64,000 bases of DNA from Bradyrhizobium neotropicale (GCF_001641695.1 NZ_LSEF01000121.1:48965-112964), one strand, 5' to 3'. Counted from the stretch's first letter, positions 1 to 11,626 are shown. A program made the numbers and translations. Notes: generated by a model from the letters alone, not told the origin.

Positions 1-2670
<2,670 letters not shown>

Positions 2671-3171
2671 CGTGGCCTCTCATTTCGTCGCCCGCTCTGG
2701 GCGCGCCGTCCAGGACGCGGCTGCCACCGCTCCCCGGGTTGAATTTTTCGAACCCGTTTTGGGGCCGGACGCCCAGTTTCAGGCCGCGATGTCCTGAATC
2801 TGTTCTTCAGACCTTCAAAACGCAAAACGACGTGCGGGGCGCTGGAGCGCACCCGCCCGTCACAACGATTGTCTTCACGGACTGCAAAAGCCCGAAATAG
2901 CCTGCTCTCCCAACGGTTTACAGGAAACTCCGGCGTCCCTGTCCACCGCGCTTTCGTGCTGTCGACCCGATATGGGGCGATAATAGCGGAGATTCGAGGG
3001 GTAAACCCTCAAATCCCCACACTTTTTCGTGTTCGGCCCGCGTCGGGCTGTTCCGTCGCACGCCTTTTGCATCAGCCCGTCCGCCGAAGCCGAAAGCGGC
3101 CACCTGCGTCGCGGGCCAGGATCCCGGGTCTCGCTGACGCTCGCCCGGGACCTCGCTCAGGTAACCAATGG
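2671..3171 (-). promoter_or_regulatory. rplL-rpoB intergenic leader with palindromes
   Basis: A 501-base stretch without a convincing gene between rplL and rpoB. Just after the rplL stop lie two inverted repeats: GTAACC/GGTTAC at 3161-3175, which overlaps the stop codon, and TCCCGGG/CCCGGGA at 3122-3150 with a 15-base loop. A smaller GAGGG/CCCTC stem is at 2996-3010. In E. coli the same spacer holds an attenuator and an RNase III site that reduce rpoB expression relative to rplL; a similar role here is inference. No clean U-tract follows the stems, so they look like processing or attenuation structures rather than full terminators. Confidence 0.5.
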
Positions 3172-3549
3172 TTACTTGAGTTCGACCTTCGCACCCGCCT
3201 TCTCGAGCTGGGCCTTGATCTTGTCGGCTTCTTCCTTGTTCACGCCTTCCTTCAGCGGCTTCGGAGCGCCCTCGACGAGGTCCTTCGCTTCCTTCAGGCC
3301 CAGGCCGGTGATGGCGCGGACTTCCTTGATGACCTCGATCTTCTTGTCGCCGGCAGAGGCGAGAACGACCGTGAATTCGGTCTTCTCTTCGGCCGGAGCG
3401 GCAGCAGCGCCACCAGCAGCCGGGCCGGCCACCGCGACGGCAGCAGCGGCGGACACGCCCCACTTCTCTTCGAGGAGCTTCGCCAGTTCAGCAGCTTCGA
3501 GCACGGTAAGGCTCGAGAGGTCGTCAACGATCTTCTGCAAGTCAGCCAT
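3172..3549 (-). CDS. rplL: 50S ribosomal protein L7/L12
   Basis: The 125-residue stalk protein of the large ribosomal subunit, which recruits translational GTPases. The order is an N-terminal dimerisation helix (MADLQKIVDDLSSLTVLEAA), an Ala/Gly/Pro-rich hinge at about residues 35-52, and a C-terminal domain with the conserved segment around EVRAITGLGLKEAKDLVE. Length and composition match the family exactly. It follows rplJ by 54 bases and is certainly cotranscribed with it; L10 and L7/L12 form one complex on the ribosome. The stop codon lies inside a palindrome at 3161-3175. Confidence 0.98.
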   Translation of the reverse strand: MADLQKIVDDLSSLTVLEAAELAKLLEEKWGVSAAAAVAVAGPAAGGAAAAPAEEKTEFTVVLASAGDKKIEVIKEVRAITGLGLKEAKDLVEGAPKPLKEGVNKEEADKIKAQLEKAGAKVELK

Positions 3550-3603
3550 TGTTCAGTTTCCTTGAGTGTAAGTCTGGTTCGGGTTTGAGTTTTGCGAAGG
3601 GCG

Positions 3604-4122
3604 TCAGGCCGCTTCGCCCTTTGAGGCATGAGCCTGGATGACGCGCGCGAGCTTGCCCGCGGGCGCGTTGGCGAGCTGGGCCAGCTTGGTCGCCGGGGCC
3701 ACGATGAGGCCGACGATCTTGCCGCGCAGTTCGTCAAGCGACGGCAGCGAGGCAAGCGCCTTCACGCCGTCGACATTCAGGACGGTCTTTCCCATCGAGC
3801 CGCCGACGATGACGAACTTTTCGTTCGCCTTGGCGAATTCGATGGCGACCTTCGGCGCCGCTACCGGATCGTTCGAAGTGGCGATCACGGTCGGTCCCTT
3901 CAGCATGGGGCCGATGGCAACGACGTCAGTGCCTTCAAGAGCAATTTTGGCGAGACGGTTCTTCGAGACCTTCACCGAGGCGCCAGCCTGCTTCATCTGC
4001 ATGCGCAGCTTCTGCATCTGGGCAACGGTCAGGCCGGAATATTGAGCAACGATCGCGACGCTCGTGGTCTTGAAGACCTCATTGAGCTGCTCGACCGCCT
4101 CTTTTTTTGCCGCTCGTTCCAC
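3604..4122 (-). CDS. rplJ: 50S ribosomal protein L10
   Basis: The 172-residue base of the L7/L12 stalk; in other bacteria it also represses its own operon by binding the mRNA leader. The start is taken as the GTG at 4120-4122 (product begins MERAAKKEAVEQLNEVF) because GGAGAG lies about nine bases upstream; the open frame runs to 4194 but that extension (GATRRSRSF...) is not L10-like. The core segment SGLTVAQMQKLRMQMKQAG and the C-terminal helices that hold L7/L12 are present. Codons 5-7 contain a run of seven A, a possible slippage site. It is followed by rplL after 54 bases. Confidence 0.97.
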   Translation of the reverse strand: MERAAKKEAVEQLNEVFKTTSVAIVAQYSGLTVAQMQKLRMQMKQAGASVKVSKNRLAKIALEGTDVVAIGPMLKGPTVIATSNDPVAAPKVAIEFAKANEKFVIVGGSMGKTVLNVDGVKALASLPSLDELRGKIVGLIVAPATKLAQLANAPAGKLARVIQAHASKGEAA

Positions 4123-4700
4123 AGCAAGCTCTCTCCGGTTGGCGGTCGTCGCAAAAGAGCGGGACCGCCGGGTTGCACCCATCGTCCCACCCAAACCTGA
4201 ACCTCCGGGTCAAACCCTTCGGACACGCCGGGCAAGACGACAATTCAAAGCCTGCCCTCCGGGAGCCCGATAGAGCCCACGGCGTGTCGAGGTCCGAACC
4301 AAACCCATTCCACATCTGCCCAAAAGCTGGATGCGAAGTGAAATCCGGTCTTCACCCGTCTATGCAGGCCATGCGATTAAGCCGTTGGGAAATCTAAATT
4401 CCCCGCAGGCGCCTGCAGTCTTGGACAGGACAAGGCCAGCCGGCGAACCGCCTGACCTCTGCTCGCATCCACCAACCGAAGGGTTTCCCTTCCTTTTCCG
4501 GCAAATCCTTACGGACGTCCTGAAAAGGAATGATCTCCTAACGCGTCGGGTTTTCGGAATGCGTGCACGGACGCGCCAGCAACTCGCCAGCACGTCCGGA
4601 GATGGTTCTTTAACCGCTCTTGACCTGCTTGCCAAGAGCAAAATTCACACCAGTTCCAATCCATTGCACGGGACGCTTGACGCGACCCGAAAGGACCGAT
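4123..4700 (-). promoter_or_regulatory. rplJL leader and promoter region
   Basis: A 578-base gene-free stretch upstream of rplJ on the minus strand. Such long leaders before rplJ usually hold the promoter and the RNA structure bound by the L10-L12 complex; I did not derive a fold. Visible structure includes an inverted repeat GCTCTTG/CAAGAGC at 4616-4639, close to the stop of the upstream dehydrogenase gene, flanked by GGTTCTTTAACC, which is itself palindromic. The stem is not followed by a U-tract. Open frames here look non-coding. Confidence 0.45.
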
Positions 4701-5654
4701 TCAGGCCGTTTTGACCGCATGCGGCAGTGGCCGTCCCTCGAAAAACGCCGTCAGGTTCGCCAGCACGCAGTTCTGCATCGCGACGTGGGAGTCCAGGGTG
4801 TGGCCGCCGATATGGGGCGACAGCACGACGTTCGGCAGCGCCGTCAGCGCGTCGGGCGCGTGCGGTTCCTTGTCGTAGACGTCGAGGCCGGCCCCCGCGA
4901 GGGACTTGTCGGTCAAGGCCGCAACGAGGGCCGCCTCGTCGATCACCGAGCCGCGGGAGATGTTGACGACATAGCCGTCCTCCCCGAGGCGCTTGAGAAT
5001 GTCCGCGTTGACGACATGTTGGGTCTCGACGCCGGCACGGACCGCAATCATCAGCACGCTGCACCACTCGGCGAGTGCCTCCAGCGACGGGAAATATTGA
5101 TAGGGCAGATCGTGTTGGGTGCGGCTGAAATAGCCGACCTCGGCCTCGAACGCGGCGCAGCGTGCTGCAATCTTGCGGCCGATCTCGCCCATGCCATAGA
5201 CGCCGATGCGGCGGCCGGGCAGGCCCGCCTGCGGCCGCATCATAGGCGACTGCCTTGACGCGGCCCAGCCGCCGCTGCGGACATATTGATCGGCGACCAG
5301 GATCCGCCGGGTCGTCGCCAGCATCAGGGTCATCGCGATGTCGGCGACCGAGGCCGCATTCGCGCCCGGGCTGTGGCCGACCGCGATGTTGCGGGCCGCG
5401 GCGGCCTTCAGATCAACACCGTCATAGCCGGTGCCATAGCAGACGATCGCCCCGAGCTTCGGCAGCAGGTCCATCGCCTCCGCCCCGAGCGGCGAGCCGC
5501 CGGCGGTGAGGAGCGCGCGGACGCCTGCGAGCTCGCCACCCGAAAACATCTCCTGCGCCGGCTTGCCGCCAGTGTCGAGCAGCTCGAACCGCTCGGCGAA
5601 GCGCGCCATCATCGTTTTGGGGAAGCGCGAGTAGATCAGGACCTTGTCAGCCAT
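4701..5654 (-). CDS. D-isomer specific 2-hydroxyacid dehydrogenase
   Basis: A 317-residue NAD(P)-dependent dehydrogenase of the D-2-hydroxyacid family (glyoxylate/hydroxypyruvate reductase or glycerate dehydrogenase type). The Rossmann motif GMGEIG follows LPGRRIGVY in mid-protein. The catalytic Arg (AVRAGVETQHV), Glu (DVYDKEPHAP) and His (SPHIGGHTLDS) are all present, so it should be active. The start is the ATG at 5652-5654 (MADKVLIYSRFPK); a ten-codon upstream extension is not family-like. It sits between rplA and rplJ on the same strand, where most bacteria have these two genes adjacent. A GC-rich hairpin (5693-5722) separates it from rplA. Exact substrate cannot be told from sequence. 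Confidence 0.93.
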   Translation of the reverse strand: MADKVLIYSRFPKTMMARFAERFELLDTGGKPAQEMFSGGELAGVRALLTAGGSPLGAEAMDLLPKLGAIVCYGTGYDGVDLKAAAARNIAVGHSPGANAASVADIAMTLMLATTRRILVADQYVRSGGWAASRQSPMMRPQAGLPGRRIGVYGMGEIGRKIAARCAAFEAEVGYFSRTQHDLPYQYFPSLEALAEWCSVLMIAVRAGVETQHVVNADILKRLGEDGYVVNISRGSVIDEAALVAALTDKSLAGAGLDVYDKEPHAPDALTALPNVVLSPHIGGHTLDSHVAMQNCVLANLTAFFEGRPLPHAVKTA

Positions 5655-5692
5655 TGTTCTTGTTTCCGTTGAGCCTCGCCTCACAAACGGAA

Positions 5693-5722
5693 GGGGCGGA
5701 TTCGGTTGCCCAATTCCGCCCC
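5693..5722 (-). terminator. GC-rich hairpin between rplA and the dehydrogenase gene
   Basis: Perfect 8-bp inverted repeat GGGGCGGA / TCCGCCCC with a 14-base loop, 30 bases below the rplA stop on the minus strand. No uniform U-tract follows, so it may be a partial terminator, attenuator or mRNA-stabilising 3' structure rather than a full stop. It would reduce read-through from rplA into the dehydrogenase gene. Confidence 0.45.
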
Positions 5723-5752
5723 TCGCCTCATCTCTTTATTCCCGCAGAGCCT

Positions 5753-6445
<693 letters not shown>

Positions 6446-6451
6446 GACCGC

Positions 6452-6880
6452 TTACCCCGCAACTTCCAGACCCATCGAGCGGGCGGAGCCCTCGACCATC
6501 TTCATGGCCGACTCGATGGTGTCGCAATTGAGATCCTTCATCTTCTTCTCGGCGATCTCGCGCACCTGCGCTTTGGTCACCTTGCCGGCCTTGTCACGGC
6601 CCGGCGCCTTCGAGCCGGACTGGATTTTTGCAGCCTGCTTGAGGAAGAAGGACATCGGCGGCGTCTTCATCTCGAAGGTGAAGGAACGGTCCGCATAAAT
6701 GGTGATGATCACCGGGATCGGGGTGTTCTTCTCTTCCTTCTGGGTCTGGGCGTTGAACGCCTTGCAGAACTCCATGATGTTGAGACCGCGCTGACCGAGC
6801 GCGGGACCGATCGGGGGCGAAGGATTCGCCGCACCGGCCGGGACCTGAAGCTTCAGGTATCCGGTCACTTTCTTTGCCAT
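6452..6880 (-). CDS. rplK: 50S ribosomal protein L11
   Basis: The 142-residue L11 protein of the GTPase-associated centre, which binds 23S rRNA and is needed for RelA activation in other bacteria. The N terminus MAKKVTGYLKLQVPAGAANP and the motif GPALGQRGLNIMEFCKAFN are typical, and the RNA-binding C-terminal domain (GSKAPGRDKAGKVTKAQV) is complete. GAGTG (reverse of cactc) upstream can serve as ribosome-binding site. It lies 133 bases below nusG and six above rplA. Confidence 0.98.
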   Translation of the reverse strand: MAKKVTGYLKLQVPAGAANPSPPIGPALGQRGLNIMEFCKAFNAQTQKEEKNTPIPVIITIYADRSFTFEMKTPPMSFFLKQAAKIQSGSKAPGRDKAGKVTKAQVREIAEKKMKDLNCDTIESAMKMVEGSARSMGLEVAG

Positions 6881-7013
6881 GTATCACTCCTGTTGTGCCG
6901 GCATATTGCCGGCGGTTTCAGGTTCGTGGTCTGGGTCGGATGCGGCTGGCGACCGCCCTCTCCCTCCCACGGCCTCTCTTCGCGCGAAACCTGTGGCTTC
7001 ACGCGTTACCCGG

Positions 7014-7571
7014 TCAGACCTTCTCGACCTGACCGAATTCCAGTTCCACCGGCGTGGCGCGGCCGAAGATCGACACCGCGACCTTCACGCGCGAGCGCGC
7101 CTCGTCGATTTCCTCGACCACACCCGAGAACGAGGCGAACGGGCCGTCGGCCACGCGCACATTCTCGCCGATCTCGAACGACACCGACGCCTTCGGACGT
7201 TCCACGCCCTCCTGCATCTGGTTCAGGATCCGCATCGCCTCCGATTCCGAGATCGGCATCGGCTTGTTTTCCGCGCCGAGGAAGCCGGTGACCTTGGGCG
7301 TGTTCTTGATCAGATGGAACGCCTCGTCGGTCAGCTTCATCTTCACCAGCACATAGCCCGGGAAGAACTTGCGCTCGGCATCGATCTTGCGGCCGCGGCG
7401 CACTTCCGTGACCTTCTCGATCGGAACCAGGACCTGCTCGAACAGTTCCTCGAGCCCGCGCTGCTTGGCCTGCTCGCGAATGGATTCGGCGACTTTCTTC
7501 TCGAAGTTCGAATAGGCGTGGACGATGTACCAACGCTTGTCGGACGATTGAATTGCGGTGGCTGTTGCCAT
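7014..7571 (-). CDS. nusG: transcription termination/antitermination factor NusG
   Basis: A 185-residue transcription elongation factor that binds RNA polymerase and links it to Rho or the ribosome. The NGN domain begins at RWYIVHAYSNFEKKVAESI and includes FFPGYVLVKMKL; the C-terminal KOW domain covers GPFASFSGVVEEIDEARSRV and following residues. The start ATG (7569-7571) overlaps the secE stop by one base (TGATG), showing tight coupling. A slightly longer N terminus (ATATAIQSSDK) than E. coli is normal for alphaproteobacteria. Confidence 0.98.
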   Translation of the reverse strand: MATATAIQSSDKRWYIVHAYSNFEKKVAESIREQAKQRGLEELFEQVLVPIEKVTEVRRGRKIDAERKFFPGYVLVKMKLTDEAFHLIKNTPKVTGFLGAENKPMPISESEAMRILNQMQEGVERPKASVSFEIGENVRVADGPFASFSGVVEEIDEARSRVKVAVSIFGRATPVELEFGQVEKV

Positions 7572-7762
7572 CAGTGAATGCCCAAAAGAAGGGTGACGAG
7601 ATAACGGATGATCTGGTCGGCGGCGAAGAAGAAGATCGAGGCCAGGGCGACCATGACGAACACCATGATCGTGGTGATCGTCGTCTCGCGGCGGGTCGGC
7701 CAGGTGACCTTGGCGGTCTCCGAGCGCACTTCCTGCAAGAACTTGAACGGGCTGACTGCCAT
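7571..7762 (-). CDS. secE: preprotein translocase subunit SecE
   Basis: A 63-residue single-span SecE, the clamp of the SecYEG protein channel in the inner membrane. The start is the ATG at 7760-7762 (MAVSPFKFLQEVRSETAKVT); the open frame continues upstream but that part is not SecE-like. The conserved cytoplasmic helix EVRSETAKVTWPTRRET precedes one membrane segment at about residues 31-60. This is the short SecE form usual outside enterobacteria. It overlaps nusG by one base. Confidence 0.97.
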   Translation of the reverse strand: MAVSPFKFLQEVRSETAKVTWPTRRETTITTIMVFVMVALASIFFFAADQIIRYLVTLLLGIH

Positions 7763-7931
7763 CGTTTGATGTCCAAAGTCCGTCGTGAGACGAGAAAAGA
7801 TTTCAGGGATCCGAACAGCCGCCTTTGGCCCAACCCTCGCGTGAAGGATGAGCCGGAAACCGGGCTCGCGTGTTCGGGATTTAAAGCCGCGCCGGAAATC
7901 CGCGTCTAACGGGCCGGCTGCAGGTGTCGGG

Positions 7932-7960
7932 TAGATACTGCGGATGGGGCCAAAGGTCAA
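7932..7960 (-). promoter_or_regulatory. predicted promoter for secE-nusG-rplK-rplA
   Basis: On the minus strand a -35 TTGACC (7955-7960) is followed after exactly 17 bases by TATCTA (7932-7937). The -35 matches consensus at five of six positions; the -10 is weaker. It lies about 170 bases above the secE start in an otherwise gene-free spacer, a sensible place for the housekeeping promoter of this block. Prediction from sequence only. Confidence 0.4.
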
Positions 7961-8177
7961 GGTGTGGGCAAGCCCTCCCCGGCAAGCGCCGCTCTCCAGC
8001 CCTGCGCGCGAGAGCCAATCAGGATCAAGGACTTATCCGGCCGGAATGAAGCACGATCCGAGCTTCGAACCGGCCGTTGGAAGGGTGACACCAAGGGATG
8101 GGCGTGAACTCGAGATGACGCCGGTCAAGAAGCCCGGTCTGCAATGATTACCCGATCTGCTCCCCGCGAGGACTACC

Positions 8178-8498
8178 ATGAGACTGCTAACTTGGACTGC
8201 CGCGCTCGCAGTGACGCTCGTTGCGCACCCCGCTCTTGCCGCAACGCCGTCGGATGGCGCCGACGCGGTGGCCGGCCTGATGGCGATCGGCATTCTGATC
8301 GCCGCCTATTTCTTCCCGGCGATCATCGCCCTGCTGCGCGGCCATCACAATACGCTGGCGATCTTCCTGCTCAACCTGTTCTTCGGCTGGACCTTCTTCG
8401 GTTGGCTCGGCGCGCTGATCTGGGCGGCAACCGTCGTGCAGCGTCCCATCGAGTACCGCATGGTGCACGACGAGCGAGTTCGATGTAGCAGGTTTTAG
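8178..8498 (+). CDS. small membrane protein of the superinfection-immunity (T4 Imm-like) family
   Basis: A 106-residue protein with a cleavable-looking signal (MRLLTWTAALAVTLVAHPALA), then two membrane segments at about residues 33-54 and 60-86. The segment FFPAIIALLRGHHNTLAIFL followed by FFGWTFFGWLGALIWA is characteristic of the Pfam superinfection immunity family named after phage T4 Imm. Chromosomal members are widespread and their function is mostly unknown. It is on the opposite strand to its neighbours, between secE and tRNA-Trp. The last ten residues (HDERVRCSRF) are hydrophilic. GAGG lies eight bases before the ATG. Confidence 0.8.
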   Translation: MRLLTWTAALAVTLVAHPALAATPSDGADAVAGLMAIGILIAAYFFPAIIALLRGHHNTLAIFLLNLFFGWTFFGWLGALIWAATVVQRPIEYRMVHDERVRCSRF

Positions 8499-8576
8499 TG
8501 AGTTGCACGCGGCGACTCATCTGCGACTAATCCTGCCGCATCTTTCCGCTGCAAGGCTGTGAGTGCTTGAAATCGC

Positions 8577-8652
8577 TGGCAGGAGTGGCAGGGCTCGAAC
8601 CTGCGACCCCCGGTTTTGGAGACCGGTGCTCTACCAATTGAGCTACACTCCT
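8577..8652 (-). tRNA. trnW: tRNA-Trp (CCA anticodon)
   Basis: A 76-base cloverleaf on the minus strand. Acceptor arms AGGAGTG (8646-8652) and CACTCCT (8581-8587) pair, the anticodon CCA is at 8617-8619 in a CTCCAAA loop closed by a GGT/ACC-containing stem, and the T-loop GGTTCGAGCC is present. The 3' CCA is encoded at 8577-8579. tRNA-Trp upstream of secE-nusG is a conserved arrangement, here separated by the Imm-like gene on the other strand. Confidence 0.97.
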
Positions 8653-8801
8653 ACGAACCCGCGTCGCCGCGAGGTCAGGTGCGCTTTCAAGCACAGGGGG
8701 CAGCCGGATTGCAAGGGAGAAGCGCGCTGGCTTCGCTTGTTTGTGCCGCGGCTTCTGGGCAACAGTTCATTCCCGACAATAAAGAGCAACCGGGAGTGCC
8801 T

Positions 8802-10025
8802 ATGACTGCCCAAACCGCTTCTCACGCCGCGATCACACCGAAAGCGCCGCCTTTGCCCGAGGCGAAGCCGGAAACGCTGGGCCTGTCGCGTCCCCGCCTG
8901 CAGGCGATGTCGGACGCCTTCAAGCGCGAGATCGACAAGGGAACCGTGCCCGGCATCACCGTGCTGGTCGCGCGGCGCGGCAAGGTCGGCTGGTTCGAGG
9001 CACTGGGACGGCAGAGCCCGGCCGGCTCCGCACCGATGGCTCATGATTCGATCTTCCGCCTGTTCTCGATGACCAAGCCGATCGTGTCCGTCGGCGTGAT
9101 GGCACTGATCGAGGATGGGCACCTCCTCCTTAGCGACCCCGTCGCAAAATTCATTCCGGAGTTCGCCGACCAGAAGGTCGGCGTCGTCGACGGCGGCAAG
9201 CTGGAACTGGTTTCGGCGCGGCGGGCGATGACGGTGCAGGACCTGCTCCGTCACACGTCGGGTCTGACGTATGAGCACCAGGGCGACGGTCCCGTGCACA
9301 AGATCTACCAGGACTCACGGGTGCGCAGCCGCAAGATCACCAACGCCGAGCACGCGACCCTCGTCGCAAGCTTTCCCCTCGTCTGTCATCCCGGCGCGGA
9401 GTTCAACTACAGCCGCTCCACCGACATCCTCGGCCGCATCATCGAGGTCATCAGCAGCAAGTCGCTCGGCGCGTACCTCGCCGACCGCATCCTTGCGCCG
9501 CTTCAGATGGCCGAAACGGGGTTCTCGACCAATGAGGCCAATGCCGGCCGGCTCGCCGAGGCGTTCCCGGCCGATCCCTGGACCGGCGACAAGGTCGCGC
9601 TCTTCAACATGCTGGAACAGCCAGCGATGGAGTCCGGTGGCGGCGGGCTCGTGTCGACCACGATGGACTATGCCCGCTTCTGCATGATGCTGCGCAACGG
9701 CGGCACGCTCGACGGCAACAGGATCATCGGCCGCAAGACGCTGGAGCTGATGGCTTCGGATCATCTCGGCCCCGGCGTTCCGGCCAACGGCACCCTGCTC
9801 TCCCCTGGCCATGGTTTTGGCCTCGGCTTCGCGGTGCGAAGGGACGCCGGCATCGCGCCGTTCCCCGGCAGCGTCGGCCAGTATTTCTGGAGCGGCATTG
9901 CGGGAACGTTCTTCTGGATCGACCCGAGGGAGGATCTGTTCGCGGTGTTCATGAGCCAGGGCCCGGGCCAGCGCGACTACACGCGCACGCTGGTGCGGAA
10001 TCTGGTGTACGCGGCGGTGGATTGA
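8802..10025 (+). CDS. serine hydrolase, class C beta-lactamase/esterase fold
   Basis: A 407-residue member of the beta-lactamase (PF00144) family, which includes carboxylesterases and D-aminopeptidases as well as AmpC. The nucleophile motif SMTK is at residues 89-92, the second motif is YSR at 203-205 (Tyr base, lacking the Asn of YxN), and a GHGFGLGF segment near residue 335 stands where the third motif is expected. No signal peptide is visible, so it is probably a cytoplasmic esterase rather than a resistance enzyme. The ATG at 8802 is chosen because GGGAG lies nine bases upstream; the open frame reaches back through the tRNA gene, which is not coding. Substrate unknown. Confidence 0.88.
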   Translation: MTAQTASHAAITPKAPPLPEAKPETLGLSRPRLQAMSDAFKREIDKGTVPGITVLVARRGKVGWFEALGRQSPAGSAPMAHDSIFRLFSMTKPIVSVGVMALIEDGHLLLSDPVAKFIPEFADQKVGVVDGGKLELVSARRAMTVQDLLRHTSGLTYEHQGDGPVHKIYQDSRVRSRKITNAEHATLVASFPLVCHPGAEFNYSRSTDILGRIIEVISSKSLGAYLADRILAPLQMAETGFSTNEANAGRLAEAFPADPWTGDKVALFNMLEQPAMESGGGGLVSTTMDYARFCMMLRNGGTLDGNRIIGRKTLELMASDHLGPGVPANGTLLSPGHGFGLGFAVRRDAGIAPFPGSVGQYFWSGIAGTFFWIDPREDLFAVFMSQGPGQRDYTRTLVRNLVYAAVD

Positions 10026-10054
10026 GGCAACACCGCGTCCCCACATTCGCTGTC

Positions 10055-10077
10055 ATGCCCCGGCTTGACCGGGGCAT
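10055..10077. terminator. palindrome between convergent genes
   Basis: Perfect 9-bp inverted repeat ATGCCCCGG / CCGGGGCAT with a five-base loop, lying between the hydrolase stop (10025) and the stop of the convergent SDR gene (10088). It can act as a bidirectional terminator, but lacks U-tracts. The sequence also resembles short palindromes that I associate with dispersed repeats of Bradyrhizobium. Confidence 0.55.
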
Positions 10078-10087
10078 CCCGACCGCG

Positions 10088-10855
10088 TCAACTGATCGTC
10101 GCGCCGCCGTCGATCACCATGGTCTGGCCGGTCATGAAGTCGCCGGCCTTCGATCCCAGGAACACCGCGGCGCCGGCGATTTCGTCGGGGATGCCGATGC
10201 GCAGCAGCGGCGAGCGCGAGGTCGAGGCCTTCAGGTTCTCCGGATTGTCCCACAGTGCCTTCGCGAAGTCGGTCTTGATCAGGCCGGGCGCGATGCAGTT
10301 CACGCGGATGTTGTGCATGCCGTATTCGCAAGCCAAGTTGCGGGCGAGCTGCATGTCGGCGGCCTTCGAGATCGCGTAGGCGCCGAGGATGGTCGAGCCC
10401 TTCAGGCCGCCGATCGAGGACACGATGATGACCGAACCATCCTTGCGCTCGATCATCTGCGGCACCACCATCGAGATCAGCCAGTTGTTGGCGACGATGT
10501 TGTTGTCGAGGATCTTGCGGAACTGATCGTCGGAGATGCCCGCGAGCGGACCGTAATACGGGTTCGAGGCCGCGTTGCAGACCAGCACGTCGATCTTGCC
10601 GAAGGCGCGATTGCTTTCGTCGACGAGGTTTTGCAGGTTCTCCTTCGAGGAGATGTTCGCGGCGATCGCGACGGCGGTATGCTTCCCGAATTTGTGGTTG
10701 ATGCCCTTCGCCACCTCATCGCAGACATCGGCCTTGCGCGAGGAGATCACGACCTTGGCGCCGTGCTCGGCCATGCGCTCGGCGATCGCGAGCCCGATGC
10801 CGCGCGTCGAGCCGGTGATGACGGCGACTTTTCCCTTCATGTCGAACAAGGTCAT
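10088..10855 (-). CDS. short-chain dehydrogenase/reductase
   Basis: A 255-residue classical SDR. The cofactor motif is TGSTRGIG near residue 14, followed by ISSRKAD, where the Arg suggests NADP(H). NAAS (residues 95-98) and the catalytic Ser (VSSIGG) and YAISK (Tyr/Lys) are present, as is the C-terminal signature GQTMVIDGGATIS. All residues needed for activity are intact. The nearest family group is DHRS4-like/3-oxoacyl reductase; the substrate cannot be assigned. Its ATG is preceded by GGGAGA. It is followed on the same strand, 69 bases upstream, by a histidine phosphatase gene. Confidence 0.92.
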   Translation of the reverse strand: MTLFDMKGKVAVITGSTRGIGLAIAERMAEHGAKVVISSRKADVCDEVAKGINHKFGKHTAVAIAANISSKENLQNLVDESNRAFGKIDVLVCNAASNPYYGPLAGISDDQFRKILDNNIVANNWLISMVVPQMIERKDGSVIIVSSIGGLKGSTILGAYAISKAADMQLARNLACEYGMHNIRVNCIAPGLIKTDFAKALWDNPENLKASTSRSPLLRIGIPDEIAGAAVFLGSKAGDFMTGQTMVIDGGATIS

Positions 10856-10924
10856 GTTTCTCTCCCAGAGTGCGATTTGATTGGCTCAAAGCTTATGCCG
10901 CGCTCGCGCGCGCCGACAACGGCG

Positions 10925-11626
10925 TCAGGCGAGCTTCTTGACTTCCGGTCCCGCCGGCTGATGCATGGCGGCGTGCGCAGGGTCCGCGATCCATGGCTGC
11001 TGGTTCACCATCGGCAGGCGCCAGACGACCCGCTCCGCGGTCGCGTAATGATCGAGCCGTGTCACTGACACGTTGTCGATGTCGAACGCGAGCCCCTGCT
11101 CCGGCAGACCACCGAGCGCGAGCCCCACGGCCGCCTTGATGGTACCGCCATGGCCGACCGCGATCACGTCCTGGCCCGCGTGCTCACGATTGATCCGATC
11201 GATCGCGCGACAGGTGCGGTTGTAAAGGTCCATGAAACTTTCACCGCCCGGCGCCGGCTCGTTGATGTCGGCGAACCAGCTCGTTCCGGCGGGCCGGCTC
11301 GCGACGAACGCCGCGCGGTTCATGCCCTGCCATCGACCGAGATGCTGTTCGGCGAAATCCGCCTCCCATGGCATGTTCGCAGGCTTGGGAAAGCCGGCCG
11401 CCCAGATCGCCTCTGCGGTCTGATGCGTGCGCATCAGATTGCTCGAATACCAGACCGCATCGCGCGGCAGCACCTTTGCGACCGCCTCGAACACATAAGT
11501 ATCGCTGGTGTCGCAGGCGATGTCGCTCTGCCCGTAAATGTTGCCGCCGTCGTTGCGCACCGGCGCATGACGGACCCACCACCACCGCGTCGTGACCACT
11601 TTGGACTTGCCGGAGTCGGACATCAT
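10925..11626 (-). CDS. histidine phosphatase family protein
   Basis: A 233-residue phosphoglycerate-mutase-like phosphatase. The phosphohistidine site is TRWWWVRHAPV, i.e. RHAP rather than the usual RHGxT; the second catalytic His is in VIAVGHGGTIKAAV near residue 159, and the Glu-containing EPAPGGESFMDLYNR segment fits the family. The start is the first of two ATG codons (11624-11626), with GGAAGGG upstream. It could act on a phosphorylated sugar or cobalamin precursor such as alpha-ribazole phosphate, but nothing nearby supports one choice. The gene is divergent from the SDR gene at 11780. Confidence 0.88.
   Translation of the reverse strand: MMSDSGKSKVVTTRWWWVRHAPVRNDGGNIYGQSDIACDTSDTYVFEAVAKVLPRDAVWYSSNLMRTHQTAEAIWAAGFPKPANMPWEADFAEQHLGRWQGMNRAAFVASRPAGTSWFADINEPAPGGESFMDLYNRTCRAIDRINREHAGQDVIAVGHGGTIKAAVGLALGGLPEQGLAFDIDNVSVTRLDHYATAERVVWRLPMVNQQPWIADPAHAAMHQPAGPEVKKLA

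Noticed and set aside
4123..4194. N-terminal extension of L10
   Set aside because: The product GATRRSRSF... is not L10-like, and the GTG at 4120 has a good ribosome-binding site.
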